Below, piece after piece: positions 26,219 to 34,425 of a stretch of 64,000 nt of DNA. Position numbers and translations under genes: made by a program. The notes under the pieces were generated by a model. It was not told the origin of the DNA. It saw only the letters and a list, made by a program, of their open reading frames with translations, and did no database searches. Position 1 is the first letter of the stretch; every line of letters begins with the position of its first letter. Source of the stretch: Phycisphaerales bacterium (GTDB lineage Bacteria > Planctomycetota > Phycisphaerae > Phycisphaerales > UBA1924); contig JADJMV010000001.1 of NCBI GenBank assembly GCA_016709445.1, forward strand, positions 744,001 to 808,000, in the 5' to 3' direction.

Positions 26219-27484
26219 ATGAACATGAAGAACATGCTGCGGCGGCTGACGACGGTGCTGGCGGGCTTCACGCTGGCGGCCACCATGCTCCTGGGCGCCG
26301 TTTCGACGGCCCACGCGGGCGACAAGATCTACCTCAAGGACGGGCGAGTGCTTCAGGGCGAGATCACCCGCGAGCTCGAGGGCTCGGTGTGGCTGAACTA
26401 CACCATCGGTGGAGTCGAGCAGAAGGGGTTCTTCGCCTCCGGCGAGATCGACCATATCGAGCATGACGACGGGAAGACGGCGCCCCCGAGCACGCCCCAG
26501 GCCCCGAAGGCCGACACCGCGAAGGTCCAGCCGAAGCGGGCCGGCGTGCCCCGTGGCGTCGTGATCACGCTCGAGGGCGAGGTGGGCATCCAGTTTGCCT
26601 CCAAGCCGCTCGAGGACATGATCCCCTGGCTCGAGCAGCAGCAGGTCGACATCGTTGTGCTCAAGGTGAACTCGGGCGGAGGCCTGTTGCTCGAGATCCC
26701 GAAGATGCACAAGGCGCTCTACGAGGAGTTCAAGCCCCGCTTCCGGACCGTGGCATGGATCGAGTCGGCCATCTCCGCCGCGGCGATGTCCTCGCACGTG
26801 CTCGAAGAGATCTACTTCATGAAGGACGGCAACTACGGCGCCTGCACCGGCTGGCACGGCGCGCTCCAGCTCGCCGACGAGTTCACCACCGAGAAGGCGC
26901 TCGCGATGATGGAGGACGCTTCCGCCAAGGGCAACCACCCCAAAGAGATCATGCACTCCATGCAGCTGGGCTTCCCGCTCTCCTGCAATCGCGACTCCAA
27001 CGGCGAGTTCCATTGGTTCAACAGCGATGAGGGCGAGTATCTGGTGAACCCCAAGGACCGGATCCTGACCTTTGATTCTCAGCAGGCGACTCAGTACAAG
27101 TTCTCGAAGGGCACGGCCGACAACCTCGATGAGCTCACCCGCCTCCTCGGGTATCCCGAGGTGGATTGGCTGGGCGAGCATGTCCCCGGCGAGATCTTCC
27201 CGATCTGCAAGGGCGAGCAGGACATGCGCAAGTGGCGCGACGACATCACCCGGGCCGAGGACGACTTCCAGACAAACTACGTGAAGTATGAAATGGCCGT
27301 GCAGAACGCCCGCGGCTCGCAGGACATCAAGCAGCGAGGGACCTTCGTGGGGCTCGCCCGGCGCCACCTGGCCGTCATCGAGCGCGCCGCCAAGACCTAC
27401 CCCAACTTCATGCTTCTCCGCGGTCTGACCATCGAGTGGTTCGAGCAGCAGCACCAGCTGCTCAAGGACCTCATGAAGCCCTGA
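26219..27484 (+). CDS. exported ClpP/SppA-fold serine protease-like protein
   Basis: This 421-aa protein is the paralog of the preceding gene with the same plan. The signal peptide is 1-33 (STAHAG). A small SH3/LSM-like domain (KIYLKDGRVLQGEITRE, about 36-83) and a Pro/Ala linker follow. The ClpP-fold domain then starts at about 111. It keeps LKVNSGGGLLLEI (148-160, the oxyanion-loop Gly run) and IESAISAAAMSS (181-192), where one of the serines would be the nucleophile as in SppA/NfeD-type proteases. The partner base could not be assigned. A helical C-terminal region completes it. A terminator lies 30 nt after the stop. Proteolysis is inferred and not shown. Confidence 0.72.
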   Translation: MNMKNMLRRLTTVLAGFTLAATMLLGAVSTAHAGDKIYLKDGRVLQGEITRELEGSVWLNYTIGGVEQKGFFASGEIDHIEHDDGKTAPPSTPQAPKADTAKVQPKRAGVPRGVVITLEGEVGIQFASKPLEDMIPWLEQQQVDIVVLKVNSGGGLLLEIPKMHKALYEEFKPRFRTVAWIESAISAAAMSSHVLEEIYFMKDGNYGACTGWHGALQLADEFTTEKALAMMEDASAKGNHPKEIMHSMQLGFPLSCNRDSNGEFHWFNSDEGEYLVNPKDRILTFDSQQATQYKFSKGTADNLDELTRLLGYPEVDWLGEHVPGEIFPICKGEQDMRKWRDDITRAEDDFQTNYVKYEMAVQNARGSQDIKQRGTFVGLARRHLAVIERAAKTYPNFMLLRGLTIEWFEQQHQLLKDLMKP

Positions 27485-27514
27485 CCGCCCCTCCAGCCCC
27501 CTTGCTCCATCACA

Positions 27515-27543
27515 GCCCCGGGCCCCGGCCCGGGGCTTTCTTC
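27515..27543 (+). terminator. intrinsic terminator after the ClpP-fold pair
   Basis: A perfect 10-bp stem, GCCCCGGGCC (27515-27524) with GGCCCGGGGC (27527-27536), is followed by TTTCTTC. The two-base loop must open slightly in practice. It ends the two-gene unit and separates it from the M3 peptidase gene at 27611. Confidence 0.75.
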
Positions 27544-27610
27544 TGCGCCCGCCCTGCACGCGCCTCTATGATGCCGCGCCCGCACGGGGATTTGTCGCAA
27601 GGAGACCACG

Positions 27611-29353
27611 ATGCCTCAGCCCGAAACGACCTTTGTCCCCGCCGCGATCGACGCGACCCGGTGGGAGCAGATCGAGCCCCTGTACCGGGCCCTCGAGACG
27701 CGGCAGGTCGGATCCGAGGCCGAGGTGGAGCGGTGGCTGATCGACCGCAGCGAGCTGGAAGCGGCGTGCCACGAGGCCGAGGCCAATCTCTACATTTCCA
27801 TGACGTGCGATACCGACGACGCGGCAGCCGCGGGAGCGTTCACCAGCTTCATCGAGGAGGTCGCACCGCGGATCAAACCGGCGGCCTTCGCGCTCGACAA
27901 GCGAGAGGCCGAGCTGTTTAGCCGGTTTCAACTCCCCAAGGACCGTTACCTGGTGCTCGAGCGGGGCACGCGCACGGCGGTGGAGCTCTTCCGCGAGGAG
28001 AATGTGCCGATCCAGACGGAGCTCGAAAAGCTCACGCAGCAGTATCAAACCATCACCGGTGCAATGACGGTCGAGTTTGAGGGTCGCGAGCAGACCATGC
28101 CGCAGATGGCGCGGTATCAGGAATCGACGGATCGCCGCGTGCGCGAGGCCTCGTGGCGGGCGGCCGCCGAGCGACGCCTGCGCGACCGCGATGCGATCGA
28201 TGAGGTCTATGACCGGCAGATCGCGCTGCGTCAGCAGCTCGCGCGCAACGCGGGGTTCAAGACCTTCGTCGGTTATGCCTTCCGGTCCATGCTCCGGTTC
28301 GACTACGGCCCGGAGGACTGTTTCGCGTTCCACGAGGCCGTGGAGAAGGCCGTCGTGCCCTTCAACGAGCGGCGACTCATGGAACGTCGGCGGGATCTGG
28401 GCGTCGAGCGGCTCCGGCCGTGGGATCTGGCGGTCGATGCCAAGGGCCGCGCGCCGCTGCGTCCCTTCGAGGGCGGGCGTGAGCTGATGACCAAGGCCCT
28501 CGCCGTGTTCCATAGTCTTGATCCCCGCCTCGAGGCCATGCTCGCCGAGCTGGGAGACGGGAGCGAGGCCCGCGGGTCACGAGACGGCGCGTGCCTGGAC
28601 CTGGACAGCCGCAAGGGCAAGGCCCCGGGCGGGTACCAGTACATGCGGGATCGGATCCGCAAGCCCTTCATCTTCATGAACGCCGCGGGTTTGCACCGGG
28701 ATGTCGAGACGATGGTGCACGAGGCCGGGCATGCGTTTCATTCGCAGCTGTGCCGCGACGAGCCGCTCGTGGCCTACCGGCACAGCCCGATCGAGTTTGC
28801 CGAGGTGGCGAGCATGTCCATGGAACTGCTCACCATGCGGCACTGGGGTGGCAGCGGCGGGTACTACCCCCAGCAGGAGGATCATGCCCGCGCCATGCGG
28901 AAGCAGCTCCAGGGATCGGTGTCATTGCTCGCATGGATCGCCACGATCGACGCCTTCCAACACTGGATCTACACCAACGCCGGGCATTCCCGGGCCGAAC
29001 GACTCGCGTGCTGGATCGACCTCGAGTCCCGGTTCGGCGCCGGAGTGGATTGGTCGGGCCTCGAGGACGAGCACAAGTGGCTCTGGCAGCGCCAGCCCCA
29101 CCTCTGGGGCCACCCGTTCTACTACATCGAGTACGGCATCGCGCAGCTCGGCGCACTCCAGCTGTGGCTCATGTCGCTCGAGCAGGGCGAGGCGGCGGCA
29201 ATCGACGCCTACACCCGCGCGCTCTCGCTCGGAGGCTCGCGTCCATTGCCCGAGCTGTTCCACGCGGCGGGCCTGCGTTTCGATTTCGGGCCGGAGACCG
29301 TGACCCGGCTGGTCGACCGCGTGGAAGCTGAGCTGGCGAAGCTGCCGGAGTAG
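27611..29353 (+). CDS. M3 family oligoendopeptidase
   Basis: This 580-aa cytoplasmic zinc metallopeptidase degrades short peptides. The catalytic motif is VHEAGHAFHS: H370 and H374 bind zinc, E371 is the base, and the third ligand is E398 in FAEVASMSMELL. A helical N-terminal lobe (about 1-330), an MQ/N-rich active-site edge (KPFIFMNAAGLHRDVETM) and the C-terminal region typical of PepF complete the family plan. The length matches oligoendopeptidase F. The ATG at 27611 has a GGAGA ribosome site 6-10 nt upstream. It is flanked by a terminator upstream and a long gap downstream, so it is a single-gene unit. Confidence 0.92.
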   Translation: MPQPETTFVPAAIDATRWEQIEPLYRALETRQVGSEAEVERWLIDRSELEAACHEAEANLYISMTCDTDDAAAAGAFTSFIEEVAPRIKPAAFALDKREAELFSRFQLPKDRYLVLERGTRTAVELFREENVPIQTELEKLTQQYQTITGAMTVEFEGREQTMPQMARYQESTDRRVREASWRAAAERRLRDRDAIDEVYDRQIALRQQLARNAGFKTFVGYAFRSMLRFDYGPEDCFAFHEAVEKAVVPFNERRLMERRRDLGVERLRPWDLAVDAKGRAPLRPFEGGRELMTKALAVFHSLDPRLEAMLAELGDGSEARGSRDGACLDLDSRKGKAPGGYQYMRDRIRKPFIFMNAAGLHRDVETMVHEAGHAFHSQLCRDEPLVAYRHSPIEFAEVASMSMELLTMRHWGGSGGYYPQQEDHARAMRKQLQGSVSLLAWIATIDAFQHWIYTNAGHSRAERLACWIDLESRFGAGVDWSGLEDEHKWLWQRQPHLWGHPFYYIEYGIAQLGALQLWLMSLEQGEAAAIDAYTRALSLGGSRPLPELFHAAGLRFDFGPETVTRLVDRVEAELAKLPE

Positions 29354-29763
29354 AGGCGGGTTCAGCCGGGCGATCTGCGGGCGCGCACACGACGTGCGGG
29401 GCTTTGCAAGGCGATCTCCTGAGCGGCGAGACGGCATGCCGGGCGGGCTGGCTCCAAGGCCCGCCGGCTCAATGCCGGGAGTGGGCGCGGCGCGCCGTAT
29501 CGCTCCAACCGAACCGGCTGCCGCGCGGCGGTGGCCGTGATCGGAAGTCCTCAGCGCAGATGGGGTGGGCGCCGGCATCGCCCATGGGATGGAGAAATGA
29601 GTGCGGGGCAGAAGGCTCACGGTGCTCGGGACCGGGGCGCCGGGGTCGCTTGTGGCCGCGAGGCCCAGTGGCAACCGTGAGTCGATCGCGCGGATGTCGC
29701 TTGCTCCCGGTCGGGGGTGTTCCCCGGCGCAGCACGCCAAATGCCAAGCGCAGGAGCATCCCG
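29354..29763. other. 410-nt intergenic region, structured but without recognised gene
   Basis: The gap lies between the M3 peptidase and the tagged secreted protein. A long GC-rich hairpin at 29433-29476 (GGCAT, then GCCGGGCGGGCT, pairing to AGGCCCGCCGGC and ATGCC) could end the peptidase transcript, although no T run follows. A further 280 nt lead to the start at 29764 with an AGGAG site at 29752. I compared it by eye with common riboswitches and saw no match. Its long leader-like length is unusual for this compact region. Confidence 0.4.
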
Positions 29764-30981
29764 ATGTCGAACGCACGTCCAACCCGATCGGTCCTTTCCG
29801 TTCTCGCCGCCTCGCTCATCCTCGCCGGGTCGGTCTTGGCAGGCCCCGAAGACCAATTCACCAAGTACCCCGTGGGTGTGTCGATCGGCGGCACTGAGGT
29901 CGGGGGCATCGTGGACAGCGGCGGGACGACGACGCTGAGCTACGAGGACGCCAAGAAGCTCGGCCTGCTCGATGCCGACGGCGACCCGGTCAACCCGCCC
30001 GCTGGCAGCCAGCGCCTCGGTGGGACCGGCGGCGGGAGCGTGGACTGCCACAAGTTCAGCAAGGTCAAGATCAAGGTGCAGCCCAAGAATGCCGACGGCA
30101 CGAACAACGGCCCGGCGAAGGAAGTGGAGGTCACGGTCTTCGTGCCCAAGAAGCCCGCCGACCAGACCGGCGCCGATGATGCCGCGAAAGAGCGCAAGAC
30201 CAAATCGGTGGTCACGAAGCTCGGCGCCAATGTCGCCGGCGCGACGATCGACGGCTCGAAGCTCGACCTCAAGGACAAGTCCACCTCCGACCCCGCGAAG
30301 AACGAGCGGGGCACCGGGTGGATCGCCGCGAATGTGCAGGGCGAGAAGAAGGCCCCCGCCAAGGAGGACGACAACTTCGAGGACGACGCGATCCAGGAGA
30401 CATCGCTCCCCGCCGGCGCATTCTTCAATGGCTTCCCGGCCCAGGCCTTCCTCAACACCGCGCCGATCACGGGAGTCGCCCAGCCGCTCGCCCTGCAGAT
30501 GGGCATCGTCCCGGTCGGGCAGGCGGTGCTCGACTTCGAGAGTTGGTCGGTTCTCTTCCTGGGCGGCTGGACCAACCAGGTGCCCGACGCGGATCTCGCC
30601 GTCCCCATGCAGTGGGGCTACGCGATGATCCAGCTCCCCACCGACGACGGCGGGTTCATCGATGTGGAGCCGGTCCGGACGTTCATCCTCCCCATGGGCT
30701 TTGTCGAGGATCCCCAACTCGCGATCGTCGGGGGCAATGGGCTCATCCCCGCCGACCACAACGGCTGGCTCGACAACGCCGCCGACCGCTACAACGTCAG
30801 TGCGAACGGCGCCGGCTGTGCCGCCGACTTTGACGGCGACGGCCTCGTCAATACCCGCGATGTCCTCGCATTCCTGAACGCCTGGACCGCACACGACCCG
30901 CGTGCCGACATCAACGGCGACGGCGCGGTCAATACCCAGGACGTGCTCGCCTTCCTCAATCTCTGGACCGCCGGCTGCTAG
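29764..30981 (+). CDS. secreted retropepsin-like protein with C-terminal dockerin-like tag
   Basis: A 405-aa exported protein. The signal peptide of about 26 residues ends in GSVLAG. The mature N-terminus reads VSIGGTEVGGIVDSGGTTTLSYEDAKKLGL. This resembles the strand-DTG-turn-helix unit of retropepsin-like aspartic proteases, with DSGGTTT in place of DTGAS, so a peptidase or a binding version of that fold is possible. A second half-site was not found. The middle is Lys/Asp-rich. The last 55 residues hold two calcium-loop tags (FDGDGLVNTRDVLAFLNAW and INGDGAVNTQDVLAFLNLW) ending in Gly-Cys, as in the protein at 2264. The start was chosen at the signal peptide with AGGAG at 29752-29756. Confidence 0.8.
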   Translation: MSNARPTRSVLSVLAASLILAGSVLAGPEDQFTKYPVGVSIGGTEVGGIVDSGGTTTLSYEDAKKLGLLDADGDPVNPPAGSQRLGGTGGGSVDCHKFSKVKIKVQPKNADGTNNGPAKEVEVTVFVPKKPADQTGADDAAKERKTKSVVTKLGANVAGATIDGSKLDLKDKSTSDPAKNERGTGWIAANVQGEKKAPAKEDDNFEDDAIQETSLPAGAFFNGFPAQAFLNTAPITGVAQPLALQMGIVPVGQAVLDFESWSVLFLGGWTNQVPDADLAVPMQWGYAMIQLPTDDGGFIDVEPVRTFILPMGFVEDPQLAIVGGNGLIPADHNGWLDNAADRYNVSANGAGCAADFDGDGLVNTRDVLAFLNAWTAHDPRADINGDGAVNTQDVLAFLNLWTAGC

Positions 30982-31004
30982 GCCCCAATCCAGCAAGAGT
31001 GCGC

Positions 31005-31031
31005 GCGGCCGGGCCAGCATGGTCCGGCCGC
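31005..31031 (+). terminator. possible terminator hairpin after the tagged secreted protein
   Basis: GCGGCCGGGCC (31005-31015) pairs with GGTCCGGCCGC (31021-31031) through one G-U pair, around a five-base loop; flanking GCGC bases can extend it. There is only a weak T run afterwards. It lies 24 nt after the stop at 30981. Confidence 0.4.
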
Positions 31032-31163
31032 TGCGCCTTGCGCCCCGACCGCGGCCCGGGCGCGTGCAAGCGCCGACCCGGTGGTCCGCTGATTCTGCCC
31101 GGGCATGGAGGTTCCCGCCTGCTCCGCTGCGTTCGGCGGGGTCCGGGTCATAGGCTTGGACGC

Positions 31164-32735
31164 ATGGAAAGCAGCAGCCAGCCCGCCGTTGGTCCCCGCC
31201 ACCTCACGCCCGACGAGTTCCGCGCGCTCGGCCACCGCATGGTGGATTTCCTCGCCGAGTACATGCAGTCGGTGCGGGCCTGGCCCGTCATGAGCAAGGA
31301 CAAGCCCGGTGACCTGCTCGCGAGGTTGCCCGAGCACCCACCCGAGACGGGATTCGGCGGCTCCCCTGCGCCGGCCGAAGCCTGGGACGAGGTGTTCACC
31401 GACATCACGCGCCTGATCCTGCCCGGCCTGATGCACTGGCAGCATCCGGCGTTCTTCGGCTATTTCCCCTGCAACGCCAGTGCGCCTGCGATCCTCGGGG
31501 AGCTGCTCAGCGCCGGCCTTGGTGTACAGGGAATGCTCTGGCAAACCAGCCCGGCCTGCACGGAACTCGAGACTCGGATGCTCGATTGGGCCGCGGAGAT
31601 GTTCGGCCTGCCCCCGTGTTTCCGCTCTGATGCGACCAACGGGGGCCTCGGCGGTGGGGGCGTGATCCACGGCACCGCGAGCGAGGCGACGCTCACCGCG
31701 ATCATCGCGGCGCGGCAGCGTTGGCGGCGCCTGCGGCGTGAGCGGGGGAGCGCCGCGGAGGCCGCGACGGGCGAGATCGGACTCGCCGAGGAGGCGGTTG
31801 ACCAGCGGTTTGCCGTGATCTGTTCCGAGGCGGCCCACTCGTCGGTTGTGAAGGCCGCCATGATGGCGGGGATCGCCGAAGGGCCGGAGGACGAGGAGCG
31901 GGTCTGGAAAGTCGCGACCGACGGGCATGGCCGGATGGATCTGGCCGACCTCCGGCGCGTGCTGGATCAACGTGCGGACGACCCCGCGGCCCCCAAGCCG
32001 ATCGCGTGCATCGCGACGATTGGCACCACCGGGGTGGGGGCCGTAGATCCGGTCGGGGAGATCGCGGCCGCGCTCCCCCGGCCCGATGTGTGGCTGCACG
32101 TCGATGCGGCCTGGGCGGGCAGCGCGCTCGTCTGTCCCGAGCATCGCGCCCTCGCGGCTGGACTCGAGCATGCCGACTCGCTGTGCATCAACCCCCACAA
32201 GTGGCTCCTGACAAACTTCGATTGTGATCTGTTCTGGACGCGGGCGCGGCGTGACTTGGTCGACGCCATGAGCATCACTCCCGAGTATCTCCGGAATGCC
32301 GCCAGCGACAGCGGGGCGGTGATCGACTACCGGGATTGGCAGATCCCCCTCGGGCGGCGCTTCCGCGCCCTCAAGCTGTGGTTCGTCATTCGGCACTACG
32401 GCCTCGAGGGCCTGCGGGCACACATCCGGGAGCACGTCAGGCTCGCAGAGATGGTGGAGCGATTCGTCAAGTACGACGATCGGTTCGAGCTCGCCGTGCC
32501 TCGTTCCCTCGCGTTGGTGTGTTTCCGCCTCGCGGGACCCGACGAGTTGACGAGCCGAATGATCGAGCGGGTCAACGGGACCGGTCGGGCCTTCCTGTCG
32601 CACGCGACTTTCCCCGGTCCTGGGGGGAAGCCCCGCCCCATCGCCCGGTTTGCCATCGGGGGGGCACAAACCGCCGAGGAGCACGTCCGCGGGGCTTGGG
32701 AACTCATCACCAGGGTCGCCGACGAGATCCGCTAG
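31164..32735 (+). CDS. pyridoxal-dependent aromatic L-amino-acid decarboxylase
   Basis: A 523-aa cytoplasmic group II decarboxylase that releases CO2 from aromatic amino acids such as Trp, Tyr or DOPA. The PLP lysine is in INPHKWLLTNFDCDLFW, exactly as in the family. HVDAAWAGSALVCPE supplies the Asp that binds the pyridine nitrogen. HWQHPAFFGYFPCNAS and the active-site loop segment before IPLGRRFRALKLWFV are also typical. The precise substrate is not predictable. The ATG at 31164 begins just before the family's own N-terminus (LTPDEFRALGHRMVDFLAEY); the frame is open further upstream but non-coding in character. The gene is followed after 29 nt by the lipoprotein gene. Confidence 0.92.
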   Translation: MESSSQPAVGPRHLTPDEFRALGHRMVDFLAEYMQSVRAWPVMSKDKPGDLLARLPEHPPETGFGGSPAPAEAWDEVFTDITRLILPGLMHWQHPAFFGYFPCNASAPAILGELLSAGLGVQGMLWQTSPACTELETRMLDWAAEMFGLPPCFRSDATNGGLGGGGVIHGTASEATLTAIIAARQRWRRLRRERGSAAEAATGEIGLAEEAVDQRFAVICSEAAHSSVVKAAMMAGIAEGPEDEERVWKVATDGHGRMDLADLRRVLDQRADDPAAPKPIACIATIGTTGVGAVDPVGEIAAALPRPDVWLHVDAAWAGSALVCPEHRALAAGLEHADSLCINPHKWLLTNFDCDLFWTRARRDLVDAMSITPEYLRNAASDSGAVIDYRDWQIPLGRRFRALKLWFVIRHYGLEGLRAHIREHVRLAEMVERFVKYDDRFELAVPRSLALVCFRLAGPDELTSRMIERVNGTGRAFLSHATFPGPGGKPRPIARFAIGGAQTAEEHVRGAWELITRVADEIR

Positions 32736-32764
32736 ACTCTCGTCGTGCCGTCGCGGGCGGCCGT

Positions 32765-33444
32765 ATGGGTATCACCATGAACAAGTTCCGACTCTTTACA
32801 CTCTGCGCCGCGTTGCTCTTCCCGATGAGCCTCGGCGCGTGCTCTTCGGGCGCGGGCGGCTCGCCGCGGTTCGCCGTCCCCCCGGGGGCGTACACCACGG
32901 CGTTCGAGACGACCCGCGAGGTGCTCGCGGATCTGGAGTTCGATCTCGACCGCCTCGACGCCGCTTCGGGGTCATCACCACGACCCCCCATTTCTCGCAG
33001 GGCCTTCTCGAGCCATGGGACGGCACGCAGAGCACCGCGACGGATGAATGGGAAGACGCGATGAACATGCAGGCCCGGGAAGTGCGGGTGACCTTCAGCC
33101 CCGCGTCGGGCGATGACGGAAGCTCCGACCGGCGAGAGATCGAGGGGCCGATCACGGCGGAGGTGCGCGTCACCGTGCTCCGGGCCCAGCGGCCGGGTCG
33201 GCGACTCGACAGCGAGTGGGTCGGCGGATCGACCTACTACACCGATCGAGACTTGCTGCTCCGGACCGGCTCAAACTACCTGGTCCCGCTTCGTCGTGAC
33301 CAGAGGCTGGAGGCTCGCCTCGCCGCGGCCATCTCGGACAAGCTCAGCGTTTCCGCGCCGAACACTGCACCAAGCGCCGAGCCGGACTCCGGGCCCGAGC
33401 CCGTCGCACCTCAAGAGCCCGCGGCGAACGCCTCAAGCTCGTAG
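32765..33444 (+). pseudogene. lipoprotein gene interrupted by a 1-nt frameshift
   Basis: The 5' part (ATG 32765 or 32777) encodes a lipoprotein signal with lipobox LGAC and continues to RLDA at about 32962. The rest is in another frame: RFGVITTTPHFSQGLLEPW, then VRVTVLRAQRPGRRLDSEW, up to the stop at 33444. Inserting one C near 32961 (GACGCCGCTTCG) restores one continuous frame of about 226 aa. The coding signal on both sides is good, so this is either a recent mutation or an assembly error. The family is unknown; the composition is that of a small cell-envelope lipoprotein. It sits 29 nt after the decarboxylase gene. Confidence 0.72.
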
Positions 33445-33452
33445 GGGTCGGT

Positions 33453-34283
33453 TCACCATCCGGCGTGGTCGACGAAGCAGCCTCTCCCCACAAGGGGGAA
33501 GGCGAAGGTCCGGCGTTTCGGCCGCGGCGGTTGCCACGTCCCAAGAGTCCGGGCGATCAGCGAACCGCGCGAGCGCGTGCCGAGCTTGCGGTGGATCCGT
33601 TTGACATGATCGTGGATCGTGTGCTGGCTGCGTCCGAGCCGGTCGGCGATCTCCTGGACGGTCAGGCCCGATGTCAGGAGTTCCAGCACCCGGTGCTCGC
33701 CCGCGCTGAGCCAGGAGCCGCGGCCCTCCGCGCGGCCGATCGCCGTTGTGACGCGCTCGGCCAAGAGCGGGAGCAGACTCTTCAAGATCCGTTCCCGCGC
33801 CTCGGGGGACATGCCGATCGATCCGCCCGGGGCGCCCCAGACGGCCAGGAGTGCCCGCACCGCGCCGGGATCGGAGTGGGGGACCGGCACCCAGGCGGCG
33901 AGGACAGGCTCATCCGATCCGCTCAACCGGCGGGCCGCGTCAGGGCCGAGCAGATCGTGGATGCGCCAGACTCCGCATCGCCGCTCGGGGGCCAGCGCCG
34001 CGAGCAGGGATCGGCAGAGGCGCCGCCCCCGAGGCGCGTCGGAAGACTCTTCGGAGGGCACCCACCCCCCGATGGCGCTGCCCCGGCATTCCGTCAGTGG
34101 CCCGGTGGATCGCACGACCCCAATAACCACCTCGGTCCGAGTGGCCGGGTCGGCCTCGGCCAAGATCTCCGCGGCGCGGGTCGCCCAATCCGGCGTGGGC
34201 GCGCCGGGGAGTTGCCCGATCTGTCGAGCGGCTCTCGCCGTGGCCAATAGAACAGCATCCTCGGAGCGCGACGACGTCTCCAT
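33453..34283 (-). CDS. LuxR-type HTH transcriptional regulator
   Basis: A 276-aa cytoplasmic regulator. The C-terminal GerE/LuxR domain (about 195-250) reads LSAGEHRVLELLTSGLTVQE with the recognition region RSQHTIHDHVKRIHRKLG. The N-terminal 190 residues are helical with beta segments (RTEVVIGVVRST, EPVLAAWVPVPH), possibly GAF-like, and would sense the signal. The ATG at 34283 was chosen because an AAGGGG ribosome site lies directly before it; the longer open frame to 34781 is Pro/Ser/Arg-rich and unlike protein. It converges on the lipoprotein gene, with eight bases between the stops, and diverges from the flavoprotein gene. Confidence 0.82.
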   Translation of the reverse strand: METSSRSEDAVLLATARAARQIGQLPGAPTPDWATRAAEILAEADPATRTEVVIGVVRSTGPLTECRGSAIGGWVPSEESSDAPRGRRLCRSLLAALAPERRCGVWRIHDLLGPDAARRLSGSDEPVLAAWVPVPHSDPGAVRALLAVWGAPGGSIGMSPEARERILKSLLPLLAERVTTAIGRAEGRGSWLSAGEHRVLELLTSGLTVQEIADRLGRSQHTIHDHVKRIHRKLGTRSRGSLIARTLGTWQPPRPKRRTFAFPLVGRGCFVDHAGW

Positions 34284-34425
34284 AGGCCCCTTTCCGCGAC
34301 CCCCGCGTGTCCCGGAAGCCGGCTCGGCGAAGCATCCCGCCGAACCCCCCGTGCTCCGGTACCGAGGTCTCGCTCCCTGACTGTTTGGGCGGGCAAGCCC
34401 CGCCACCTCTCCGCGACTGGGAGCC

